NCBI RefSeq assembly: GCF_006980715.1
Contig: NZ_SBHN01000009.1
Coordinates: forward strand, 1-64,000
Direction of reading: 5' to 3'
DNA length: 64,000 nt
DNA from: Telmatospirillum sp. J64-1
GTDB taxonomy: Bacteria; Pseudomonadota; Alphaproteobacteria; Rhodospirillales; Magnetospirillaceae
Shown here: positions 19,121-27,078 of the stretch, piece by piece
How positions within the stretch are numbered: position 1 is the stretch's first letter
Layout of the letters: every line of letters begins with the position of its first letter
The notes under the pieces: generated by a model
The model's database searches: none
Seen by the model: only the letters and a program-made list of their open reading frames with translations
What the model was told of the DNA's origin: nothing
Program-made: the position numbers and the translations under genes

Positions 19121-20065
19121 ATGAACCTCTCGCTTCGCGCCCTCAGCTATTTCGTCGCCGCCGCAGAAGAGAGCAGCGTCACGGCCGCCGCCCAGCGCCT
19201 GAACATCTCGCAACCCTCCATTTCCGCCGCCGTGGCGCAGCTGGAACAGCAACTTTCGGTACAGCTATTCATCCGCCACCATGCCAAGGGCCTGTCGCTG
19301 ACGCCGTCGGGCCAGCGGGTGCTGAACGAGGCCCGCGCCTTGCTGAAACATGCCGAGGAATTCCGCGTCAGCGCAGGCATGCTGGGCGAAGGACTTCAGG
19401 GAAATGTGGAACTGGGCTGCTTCTCGACCCTGGCGCCGATAATCATTCCCGGCCTGCTCTCGGCCTTGGGCTCACAGCTTCCGGGCATCACACTGACCGT
19501 CAGCGAGGGCAACCAGGAAGAAATGCTGGAAGGGATCCTGAGCGGGCGGATCGAGTTGGCGCTGACCTACGACTTGGCCGTGACGGATGAGTTCCACACC
19601 CAGCTCCTGGCCGAATTCCCGCCCCAGGTGGTGGTGGCCCGCAGCCATCCGCTGGCGCAGCGGAAAAGCGTCCGCCTGGCCGAGATCGCCTCCGAGCCCT
19701 TCATCCTGCTCGACCTGCCGCATAGCCGGAACTACTTCACCGGCCTGTTTCATCAATGCGGCGTGGAGCCGCGCATCCAGCACCAGAGCAAGTCCTACGA
19801 ACTGGTGCGCGGGCTGGTGGGGCGCGGCCTCGGCTTCTCGATCCTCAACGTCACGCCGCGTCTGAACATGACCTATGACGGCAAGGAAATCGTCATCCTG
19901 CCCATCGAGGAAGACCTGCCGCCGACCCGGCTGGTCAGCCTGCGGCTGAAACGCCTGGCCGTCAGGAAGCCGGTGATGGCCGTGGAGAGATGCACCCAGT
20001 GCATTCTTTCGGCCATCCTCGGCGAAAAGGAATTCAGTACCCTTTGCGACGGTCCACTTCATTGA
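19121..20065 (+). CDS. LysR-family transcriptional regulator
   Basis: Protein of 314 aa. The N-terminal winged helix-turn-helix (about residues 1-62) has VTAAAQRLNISQPSISAAVAQLE. The C-terminal periplasmic-binding-like effector domain begins near residue 92. It is divergent from the oxygenase operon and is its probable regulator. Its last 32 bases overlap the 3' end of the convergent 2-hydroxyacid dehydrogenase gene, an unusual arrangement that both stop codons support. The effector is unknown. Confidence 0.93.
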   Translation: MNLSLRALSYFVAAAEESSVTAAAQRLNISQPSISAAVAQLEQQLSVQLFIRHHAKGLSLTPSGQRVLNEARALLKHAEEFRVSAGMLGEGLQGNVELGCFSTLAPIIIPGLLSALGSQLPGITLTVSEGNQEEMLEGILSGRIELALTYDLAVTDEFHTQLLAEFPPQVVVARSHPLAQRKSVRLAEIASEPFILLDLPHSRNYFTGLFHQCGVEPRIQHQSKSYELVRGLVGRGLGFSILNVTPRLNMTYDGKEIVILPIEEDLPPTRLVSLRLKRLAVRKPVMAVERCTQCILSAILGEKEFSTLCDGPLH

Positions 20066-20984
20066 GCGGTGGCTGGCCGGCACGAGTCCGCAGCAGGTTC
20101 TCGACCACCTGCGGCGCGCTGGTGGCGGCCATGGCGACGCTGGCGAGATGGGGCGTGATCATCACCTGCTCCATGGCCCAGAACGGATGTTCCTTGGGCA
20201 GGGGTTCCTGGCGGAAGACGTCCAGCGTGGCTTCGCCGACCTGCCCCGAACGCAACGCCTCGACCAGGGCATCCTCGTCCACCACATGGCCGCGCCCCAG
20301 GCTGATGAAGACCGCCCCCCTGGGCAGGCGGGAAAAGACGTCACGACCGATCAGGTCCCGCGTCTCCTCCGTCAGCGGCAGCAGCGAGATCAGGATATCG
20401 CTGCGCGCCAGGAAGGCGCCCAATTCCTCCTGTCCGGCATAAGTGTCGATGCCTTCCAGGCGTTTGGGGCTGCGGGACCAGCCGGCGACCCGATAGCCCA
20501 TTGAAGCGATCAGCGCCGCCGCTTCCCGTCCCAGGCTGCCCAGCCCCATCACCCCGACCCGCACCGCCGAAGCCGGTTTGGGATGGATGTATCGCCATTC
20601 CGCCTGGCGCTTGGCGCGTTCGAAGGAGACGAAATCCCGATGATGACGCATGACGGCCAGCAGGGCGAATTGCGCCATCATCCGGCCCATTTCCGGATCG
20701 ACGATGCGGCAGATCGGCACATGCTCCGGCAGGGTCCGGTCGGCCAGGATGGAATCCGCCCCGGCGCCCAGATTGACGATCAGGCGCAGATTGGGGAAAC
20801 GCCGCAATTCCCCCGGCGGCGGCTTCCAGACCAGCGCCCATTCGATATCGGCGGGATCGCCCACATCCGGCCAGACGCGGAAGTCCAGCCAGGGCGCCAG
20901 CTCCCGCAGGTGGCCGCGCCATTCCTCGGGATCGTCGAATTCGCTGTAGAACAGGATGGCTCCCTGCTGCGGCGCCTCGGTCAT
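20034..20984 (-). CDS. D-2-hydroxyacid dehydrogenase, GhrA-like (glyoxylate/hydroxypyruvate reductase type)
   Basis: NAD(P)-dependent dehydrogenase of 316 aa. The nucleotide-binding motif is GVMGLGSLGREAA. Catalytic Arg lies in SLGRGHVVDEDAL, Glu in FRQEPLP and His in TPHLAS. GhrA reduces glyoxylate and hydroxypyruvate. The ATG overlaps the upstream AroQ-like stop as ATGA, so the two are co-expressed. Its place beside an oxygenase module suggests a 2-oxoacid released by a degradation route, but this is inference. Confidence 0.9.
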   Translation of the reverse strand: MTEAPQQGAILFYSEFDDPEEWRGHLRELAPWLDFRVWPDVGDPADIEWALVWKPPPGELRRFPNLRLIVNLGAGADSILADRTLPEHVPICRIVDPEMGRMMAQFALLAVMRHHRDFVSFERAKRQAEWRYIHPKPASAVRVGVMGLGSLGREAAALIASMGYRVAGWSRSPKRLEGIDTYAGQEELGAFLARSDILISLLPLTEETRDLIGRDVFSRLPRGAVFISLGRGHVVDEDALVEALRSGQVGEATLDVFRQEPLPKEHPFWAMEQVMITPHLASVAMAATSAPQVVENLLRTRAGQPPLNEVDRRKGY

Positions 20985-21448
20985 GCGTTCTTTTCCTTCC
21001 CTTCTGCCAGTAATTGGGCCATGGCCTGCACCGCCAGGACATAGCCGTTTCCTCCCAGGCCGCAGATCATGCCGGTGGCGGCCTTCGAGATGTAGGAATG
21101 ATGCCGGAAGGGCTCACGCTTGAAAATGTTGCTCATATGCACTTCCAGAATCGGGCCGGGAAAAGCCAGCAGGGCATCGAGCAAGGCGATGGAGGTATAG
21201 GTCAGGCCCGCGGCATTGATGCAGATGCCGTCGAACGCGCCCTTCACCGCTTCCTGCACCCAGTCGATCAGTACGCCTTCGCTGTTGCTTTGCCGGAAAT
21301 CGACCTCCAGGCCGTGAAGCCGCCCGGCCGCCCGCACCCGCTCGCCCAGGCTCTCGAACGTCTCGGCGCCATAGACCCCGACATTCTGGTGGCCGTAAAG
21401 ATTGGCGTTCGGGCCGTTCAGGAACAGGATTTTTCCGGCGATGGTCAT
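20981..21448 (-). CDS. AroQ-like (type II 3-dehydroquinase family) protein with altered active site
   Basis: Protein of 155 aa, normal length for the dodecameric type II dehydroquinase fold. Conserved are NGPN near the N-terminus, the catalytic Tyr (VYG), FRQSNSEG, the Asn of CINAAG, EVHMSN and REPFRHHSYI. Compared with Streptomyces and Mycobacterium enzymes from memory, the lid Arg (GQR/GRR) is Gln here (GHQ), the Pro after the Asn is Ala, and the His of the (S/T)HTS motif is Tyr (LTYTS). Those residues matter for catalysis, so shikimate-pathway activity is doubtful and a new substrate is likely. It is co-translated with a GhrA-like dehydrogenase. Confidence 0.85.
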   Translation of the reverse strand: MTIAGKILFLNGPNANLYGHQNVGVYGAETFESLGERVRAAGRLHGLEVDFRQSNSEGVLIDWVQEAVKGAFDGICINAAGLTYTSIALLDALLAFPGPILEVHMSNIFKREPFRHHSYISKAATGMICGLGGNGYVLAVQAMAQLLAEGKEKNA

Positions 21449-21582
21449 GGAATGCCTCCAACAGCTTTCGGACACCGCCCCGCACGGGGGCGGCATCCAA
21501 ACTATGGAAGCTCCGGCAGGTCTGGGAAAATCGTAAAATCCGATGCCGGGCTTAGGGTTTTCCGCATCACGATCCAAGGGAC

Positions 21583-23061
21583 TCAGGCGACGCGGATGGT
21601 ACTCATCATTCCCCCGGCCTGATGTTCCAGGATGTGGCAATGGAACATCCAATCCCCCGGATTGTCGGCCACGAAGGCGATCTCGACCTTTTCCCGTGGC
21701 GCCAGCAACACGGTATCCTGCCACTCGCGGAAGCGCGTCGGACGGCCGTTGCGCGACAGGACCCGGAATGCATGACCGTGCAGATGCATGGGATGATGCC
21801 AGGCGGTGTCGTTCTCCATGGCGATCACGCAAGTCTGCCCGCGTTTCAACGTGAAGATCGGGTCGAGGACATGGCCCCCATGATGATGCCCCTCCGCCAC
21901 GACGCCATTGATGGCCCAGGCCATGCCGTGGCGCATCAGCGTCCGGATGTCGGTCATCCGCCCGCCCATCATGGCCTCGGTCATCCTTCCCATCATGCCG
22001 CCGCCCAGCACCACCTCATGGCGGATAGCGCTGCCCAGGTCCGGTTCGGCCAGCGGATTGGGCGGCAGGGAAATTCCCGTCTCCAGCGGATGGTCGCGCA
22101 AGGGCGCCCCCGCGTCATAGACGAGATCGACCAGCCGGTAGGCTTGGTTGGGATAGAAGTCGTCAATGACCGAAACCCGGCTTCCCGGCGCGCCTTCCAT
22201 ATCGATCACGAGGTCGATGCGCTGGGCCGGGGCGAGGATCACCCTGCCCTCTTCCGGCTCGTGGGGCTCGACCGGATGTCCGTCCCGGGCGATCACCATC
22301 GGACGGTGCCCTTGGAAGCGCAGGCCGAACAGCCTGCCATTGGCCGCGTTGATCAGGCGCAAACGCAGCCGTTCCCCCGCCCTTACCGGCATGTCGTCCA
22401 GGACCTGGCCATTGATAGTGACCGTATTGCCGAGGCGGCCGGCGTGGCTCATGTCCCGGAAATTGCCGAAATCCTCGCTGATGGAGGCATCGGGGAGCAG
22501 GCGCCAGTCGTCGAGCACCCATGTCGCCTCGCGATCCACCCGGATCGGCTCGCATTCCTCGACAATCAGGGCGCCGTGAAGCCCCCTTTCCACCTGCTCG
22601 GCCGAGTTGTGGTGCGGGTGATACCAGAAGGTCCCGGCATCCTCGACGTCGAAGGAGTAGAGAAAGGTCTCCCCCGGCGCGATCGGCTTCTGGGTCAGGT
22701 GCGGCACGCCATCCATGGCGTTGGGCGTGCGGATGCCATGCCAATGGACGGTGGTCTCCTCGGGTAGCCCGTTGGTCACGGCGATACTGAGGTGCTCCCC
22801 CTGCCGGACGCGAATCTCCGGCCCGGGAACCTGGCCGTCATAGGCCCAGACCGCCGTCTCGGGATGCTCCGCACCGACCATGCGGACCCGTGCCGGAGCG
22901 GGAACCAGGCTGCGGAGGGGCCCGGTTCCGGTAGCATGGGCCAAGGACAAGCCGCGCGGCAGGAGCAGGAGAGACGCCGCCAGTCCGGCGCCTCCCATCA
23001 ATACCTGCCGTCGGCCCACCGGCAGGGACAGCCTGTTATTGATGGCCCTTCTCCCAAGCAC
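21583..23061 (-). CDS. Multicopper oxidase, Tat-exported
   Basis: Periplasmic multicopper oxidase of up to 492 aa. A Tat signal (GRRQVLMGGAGLAASLLLL) precedes three cupredoxin domains. Copper motifs are HWHG, the HPHH of TFWYHPHHN, HPMHLHGHAF and the T1/T3 motif HCHILEHQAGGMM. A methionine/histidine-rich segment (residues ~350-385, MMGRMTEAMMGGRM...) recalls the Met-rich inserts of CueO-type cuprous oxidases, so copper detoxification is likely. The start is uncertain: the longest form uses GTG and overlaps the upstream aldo/keto reductase by 26 bases. A GTG at 23019, just after that gene's stop, also retains the Tat motif. Confidence 0.92.
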   Translation of the reverse strand: MLGRRAINNRLSLPVGRRQVLMGGAGLAASLLLLPRGLSLAHATGTGPLRSLVPAPARVRMVGAEHPETAVWAYDGQVPGPEIRVRQGEHLSIAVTNGLPEETTVHWHGIRTPNAMDGVPHLTQKPIAPGETFLYSFDVEDAGTFWYHPHHNSAEQVERGLHGALIVEECEPIRVDREATWVLDDWRLLPDASISEDFGNFRDMSHAGRLGNTVTINGQVLDDMPVRAGERLRLRLINAANGRLFGLRFQGHRPMVIARDGHPVEPHEPEEGRVILAPAQRIDLVIDMEGAPGSRVSVIDDFYPNQAYRLVDLVYDAGAPLRDHPLETGISLPPNPLAEPDLGSAIRHEVVLGGGMMGRMTEAMMGGRMTDIRTLMRHGMAWAINGVVAEGHHHGGHVLDPIFTLKRGQTCVIAMENDTAWHHPMHLHGHAFRVLSRNGRPTRFREWQDTVLLAPREKVEIAFVADNPGDWMFHCHILEHQAGGMMSTIRVA

Positions 23062-24004
23062 TGGCGCGGTCCAGCCGCTCGATGGACGCTTGGTCGAGCT
23101 GCAGGCGGGCGGCGGCGAACAGGTCCTCCAGTTGCTCGACCTTCGAGGCGCTGGCGATGGGGGCGGTGATGCCGGGACGGGCGATCAGCCAGGCCAGCGC
23201 CACCTGGGCCGGAGTCGCCCCCCTCTCCGCCGCCACCTCGTCCAGCGCCTTCAGGATGGCCCGCCCCCGGTCGTTCAGATACTTGCCGACCACGCCCGAA
23301 CCGCGCGCGCTCTTGCCGGCATCCTCGGAGGAGCGGTACTTGCCGGTCAGGAAGCCGCTGGCGAGCGAGTAATAGCTGATGACGCCCAGGTTATTCTCGC
23401 GGCAGATTCCTTCCAGTTCCTCCTCATAGCCCTGGCGGTCGTAGAGATTGTATTCCGGCTGCAGGCTTTCATAACGCGGCAGGCCGGTCCGCGCGCTGAC
23501 CTCCAGCGCCTCGCGCAAGCGCGCCGGGGTAAGGTTGGAACAGCCGATCACCCGCACCTTCCCCTGGTCGATCAGTTCCTTATAGGCTCCCAGCGTCTCC
23601 TCGAAGGGCGTGTCGGGGTCGTCCCAGTGGGATTGATAGAGGTCGATATAATCCGTCTGCAAACGGCGTAGCGAGGCTTCGACGGCGGTGCGGATATAGC
23701 CCGGCGCCAAGCCTTTCATGCCCGGCCCCATCTCCGAACCGACCTTGGTGGCGATCACCACCTTGTCGCGGTTGCCCCGGCTTTTCAGCCAGTTGCCGAT
23801 GATCGTTTCGGACTCGCCGCCGCTATTTCCCGGCGCCCAGATCGAATAGGCATCCGCCGTGTCGATGAAGTTGAACCCGGCCCCGACGAAGGCGTCGAGC
23901 AGACGGTGGGACGTCGCCTCGTCGGCCGTCCAGCCGAAGACATTGCCGCCGAAACACAGAGGGGCCACCTTCAGCCCCGATCGGCCAAGCTGCCGTTGCT
24001 CCAT
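23036..24004 (-). CDS. Aldo/keto reductase
   Basis: NADPH-dependent (alpha/beta)8-barrel reductase of 322 aa. The catalytic tetrad is visible as Asp/Tyr in NFIDTADAYSIW, Lys in VVIATKVGS and His in YQSHWDD. A late segment, PIASASKVEQLEDL, binds cofactor phosphate. The ATG was chosen because GAGGAGA lies at proper distance. It probably shares a transcript with the multicopper oxidase downstream. Substrate unknown; family members reduce aldehydes and sugars. Confidence 0.92.
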   Translation of the reverse strand: MEQRQLGRSGLKVAPLCFGGNVFGWTADEATSHRLLDAFVGAGFNFIDTADAYSIWAPGNSGGESETIIGNWLKSRGNRDKVVIATKVGSEMGPGMKGLAPGYIRTAVEASLRRLQTDYIDLYQSHWDDPDTPFEETLGAYKELIDQGKVRVIGCSNLTPARLREALEVSARTGLPRYESLQPEYNLYDRQGYEEELEGICRENNLGVISYYSLASGFLTGKYRSSEDAGKSARGSGVVGKYLNDRGRAILKALDEVAAERGATPAQVALAWLIARPGITAPIASASKVEQLEDLFAAARLQLDQASIERLDRASAWEKGHQ

Positions 24005-24269
24005 GGAATCGTCTCCTCTTTCTTGATTGGACGGAAAGAAAGATAGGAATTGCGTGCGGTCCTGCCAAACCTCCGGTATCCGCCGCCGCCCCTGCGGGAG
24101 CAAGGCGCAAGAGGAGTCCGGCAGGCCCTCTTATACTTTTTCACAGTTTCGGGAGAACATTTCCCATACTGCGGGACAATAGCCCCCGCTCCGTTCCATG
24201 CGCGATAATGGTTCGGAATAAATCATGGGCAGGGAGATCCCCTCCCAGCCCGATGCAGGGGAAACGGCT

Positions 24270-24497
24270 ATGAACAACAACGCCCGCGGCATCGATGTAG
24301 CCTCTTTCGGAAAACTTGCCCAGGAAGCCGCTGACCTCGCCACCCGTAGCGCCGAGATGCGCGCCCAGGCCAGCCAAGCACGGGCCGAGATCGAACGCGT
24401 CAGCGCCAAACTGGAAAAGATAGATCTCAGCCGGGTGGTCGGCGAAATGCGCCACTTCGCCCATCTGGCCCGTCAGTCCCAGGCCAAGCTCGCCTGA
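24270..24497 (+). CDS. Small coiled-coil hypothetical protein
   Basis: Soluble protein of 75 aa. After a short polar N-terminus (MNNNARGIDVASFG) the rest is a continuous charged/Ala-rich helix with heptad spacing (EAADLATRSAEMRAQASQAR...), predicted as coiled coil. There is no Cys, TM segment or signal peptide. AGGGGA precedes the ATG, and a very strong hairpin terminator follows only 15 bases after the stop, which supports a real independent short transcription unit. I do not recognise the family. A small structural or adaptor protein is possible. Confidence 0.65.
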   Translation: MNNNARGIDVASFGKLAQEAADLATRSAEMRAQASQARAEIERVSAKLEKIDLSRVVGEMRHFAHLARQSQAKLA

Positions 24498-24512
24498 TCC
24501 CCGCGCTCCGAC

Positions 24513-24543
24513 AAAGGCCGCGCCCAGCAAGGGCGCGGCCTTT
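24513..24543. terminator. Strong bidirectional rho-independent terminator
   Basis: AAAGGCCGCGCCC (24513-24525) pairs perfectly with GGGCGCGGCCTTT (24531-24543), a 13-bp stem with loop AGCAA. T-runs lie on both sides, and TTTCGCTTT follows on the plus strand. It separates the coiled-coil gene from the convergent response-regulator gene. Confidence 0.88.
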
Positions 24544-24554
24544 CGCTTTCCGCC

Positions 24555-25505
24555 TCAGGCTTCCGCGGCCTCGGCTTCCTGCGCCGGGGAACGCTTGAGC
24601 GGCAAGGGTGCGGTGTCGATGCGGGGCCGGTCGGGCTCGAAGGCCCGACGAATGGAAGCGGCCAGCTTGGGCAGCAATTCCAGATCGGCCCGGTGTGAGG
24701 CTGAGGGCCGCGCCTTCACCCTTTCCACCAGCACCTTCAGCGACAGCGCCAGTTCCGAGACATAGGCAAAGGCCGTTCCCTGCATGCGCCGCCCCAGATC
24801 CTCGGCCACGTAATGCAGCCGGTCCAGGTCTTCGTCACGCTGCGGATCTTCGCCCGTACCGGTCTCGTAAGCGGCCTGGATGCGTTCGACCAGAAAACCG
24901 ATCTCGACGGAATAGCGTTCCATCTTGTGTTCGTTGATGCGCGCCGCCGCCGCGTCGATCACCCTTTGCAGATCCCTGTCGTTGCTGCCCACGGCCCTGC
25001 TGCGCAGGGGATTGGGCACCTCCATCATGGGTGCGACACTGCCGCGCGGGCGCGGCGCCCTACGGCGGTCGGGGCCGATATAATTGTGAGTGATGACGAA
25101 AGGCTTCCGCTTGCGCGCCAGGGCGGCGATCCGCTGGATCAGGGTGCCCACAGAAACCGGCTTCAGTACCATGTCGTCGGCGCCCGAATCCACCACCCGG
25201 CGGACCAAGCCTGCGTCCGGCTCGGCCGACAGGGCCATGACCAGCATGAAGGGATTCTTGCCCAGCCGGTGATGGCGCAGGCGATAGATCAGGTTCCAGA
25301 CATCGCCGCCGGGCAGTTGCGCGTCGACGATGAGAAGGTCCAGCCGGTCGGCGGCGATGGCCTGTTCCAGCCGCTCGACATTCGGGTAATCCCCGATGTC
25401 GCGGAAACCGGCGCTTTGGAGCATGGCCCGCAGGGCCTGGCGGACTTGGGTATTGGGATCAGCCAGGCCTACCCTGACATATTCGAAGCGGAACTCTGTC
25501 TGCAT
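24555..25505 (-). CDS. Atypical response regulator with uncharacterised C-terminal region
   Basis: Protein of 316 aa. Residues ~8-125 form a CheY-like receiver: acidic Asp near VGLADPN, phosphoacceptor Asp61 in LLIVDAQLPGG, and conserved Lys115 in DDMVLKPVS. There is no DNA-binding output domain. Residues ~135-316 include IGPDRRRAPRPRG and helical segments of unknown family. AAGGGGAGG precedes the ATG. No partner kinase is adjacent. The architecture resembles receiver proteins that signal by protein contact. The end of the gene faces a bidirectional terminator. Confidence 0.8.
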   Translation of the reverse strand: MQTEFRFEYVRVGLADPNTQVRQALRAMLQSAGFRDIGDYPNVERLEQAIAADRLDLLIVDAQLPGGDVWNLIYRLRHHRLGKNPFMLVMALSAEPDAGLVRRVVDSGADDMVLKPVSVGTLIQRIAALARKRKPFVITHNYIGPDRRRAPRPRGSVAPMMEVPNPLRSRAVGSNDRDLQRVIDAAAARINEHKMERYSVEIGFLVERIQAAYETGTGEDPQRDEDLDRLHYVAEDLGRRMQGTAFAYVSELALSLKVLVERVKARPSASHRADLELLPKLAASIRRAFEPDRPRIDTAPLPLKRSPAQEAEAAEA

Positions 25506-25749
25506 ACCGCCTCCCCTTCTTGCTTGAGCCGCATTCACACGCCTCGTCTCGGAACCCCTTCCCCGGGGGATCCCAAGGAAAGACCCTAGCATCAATATTG
25601 TCGTTCTGTCATTCCGCATTGCAGCATGATCGCGCAATAAACGAACCCGATTCTCCATCCGCTCCAGCGACCCCGCCGGACGGGGTGTTTCTGCGGCACG
25701 TCCCGCCCCCCATATGCTGGCGAGACCGCTGCCGTGGACAAAGGACGCG

Positions 25750-26145
25750 ATGGACCATCCGCTCTCCCCGCTGGCCGCGCCCGCGGCCATGCTCGTTGCC
25801 CTTTCCTGCCTCGCCCTGCTGACGGGATGCGAGAGCGAGGTGCCGGACCATCTGATGGTTCCGGGCGGCGACGTGCGTGCCGGGCGCGAGGCGATCAGGG
25901 ATTATGGCTGTGGCGCCTGCCATGTCATTCCGGGCATTCGCGGGGCCCGTGGCGCCGTGGGCCCGCCGCTGGAGGGTTTCAGCCACCGGGCCTATATCGC
26001 CGGCCAGATTCCCAACCGCCCGGAAGAGCTGATCCAATGGCTGGCCGATCCGCCAGCCATGATTCCCGGCACGGCCATGCCCGGTGTCGGCCTGACGCCC
26101 CAGCAGAAGCGGGATGTCGCGGCCTATCTCTATACCTTACGCTGA
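25750..26145 (+). CDS. Monoheme cytochrome c lipoprotein
   Basis: Protein of 131 aa. The lipobox LLTGC places lipidated Cys near residue 25, anchoring it to a membrane. One heme c site, CGACH, follows, and a distal Met is plausible in GTAMPGVGL. AAAGGA precedes the ATG. It is first in the caa3-type oxidase run, nine bases ahead of subunit II, so it may deliver electrons to the oxidase. Confidence 0.88.
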   Translation: MDHPLSPLAAPAAMLVALSCLALLTGCESEVPDHLMVPGGDVRAGREAIRDYGCGACHVIPGIRGARGAVGPPLEGFSHRAYIAGQIPNRPEELIQWLADPPAMIPGTAMPGVGLTPQQKRDVAAYLYTLR

Positions 26146-26154
26146 CGGAGGCCC

Positions 26155-27078
26155 ATGCAGTCGGCCCTGCACCCAGCCGGACCAGAAGCCGCCGAGGTCG
26201 CAAACCTGTGGTGGGCGATGTTCGTCGGCAGCATCCTGATCATGATCCTGGTGGTCGGCATGATCGCCTGGGGCCTGTTGCGCGCCCGGGGCGACGAAAA
26301 GCTGGCGGGCAAGACCATGATCTATCTTTTCGGCATCGGTCTGCCGCTGGTGACGCTGACGGCGCTGATCTATTTCAGCGTCGATCTCACCACCCGCTCG
26401 CGCAGCGGCGACACTGTGGCGGCCACCATCGAAGTAGTCGGCAAGCGCTGGTGGTGGGAAGTGCGCTATCCCGGGGCTGCGCCCGACGGCAGCGACATCA
26501 TCACCGCCAACGAGATCCGTATCCCCGCCGGCCAGCCGGTGGAGATCTATCTCAGCACCACCGACGTCATCCACAGCTTCTGGGTTCCGGCCATCGCGGG
26601 CAAGCTGGACATGATCCCCGGCCGCCTGAACCGCATGGTCATCCAGGCCGACGAGCCGGGGGAATATCGCGGCCAATGCGCCGAATTCTGCGGCGAGCAG
26701 CACGCGCTGATGGCCTTCATGCTGGTCGCCCAGCCTCCCGAGGAATATGCCGCATGGCTGGAGGCGCAGGCCCGTCCGGCGCCGGAGCCCGAGGATCCCT
26801 TCCTGGCGCGGGGGCGCGACGCCTTCCTGGATGCCGGATGCGGCACCTGCCACCGCGTGCGCGGCACGACCGCCGACGGAGTGCTTGGCCCCGACCTCAC
26901 CCATGTCGGCTCGCGCCTGACCATCGGCGCCGGCACCCTGCCCAACGGCATCGGGCCGCTGGCCGGCTGGATCGCCGACAGCCAATCGATCAAGCCGCGC
27001 AACTTGATGCCGAACTTCAACAATTTCGACGGTGAAACCCTGCGCGCCATCGCCGCCTGGCTGGAGAGCCTGGAATGA
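26155..27078 (+). CDS. ctaC: Cytochrome c oxidase subunit II with fused cytochrome c domain (caa3 type)
   Basis: Protein of 307 aa. Two N-terminal TM helices (about residues 18-42 and 57-77) are followed by a cupredoxin domain. CuA ligands are visible: the His of VIHSFWVP, then CAEFCGEQHALM, giving two Cys, His and Met. The aromatic patch KRWWWEVRYP is the electron-entry region. The C-terminal ~100 aa is a cytochrome c domain with CGTCH and a candidate Met ligand in NLMPNFN. GGAGG precedes the ATG. The stop overlaps the CoxI-III start by four bases. Confidence 0.95.
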   Translation: MQSALHPAGPEAAEVANLWWAMFVGSILIMILVVGMIAWGLLRARGDEKLAGKTMIYLFGIGLPLVTLTALIYFSVDLTTRSRSGDTVAATIEVVGKRWWWEVRYPGAAPDGSDIITANEIRIPAGQPVEIYLSTTDVIHSFWVPAIAGKLDMIPGRLNRMVIQADEPGEYRGQCAEFCGEQHALMAFMLVAQPPEEYAAWLEAQARPAPEPEDPFLARGRDAFLDAGCGTCHRVRGTTADGVLGPDLTHVGSRLTIGAGTLPNGIGPLAGWIADSQSIKPRNLMPNFNNFDGETLRAIAAWLESLE

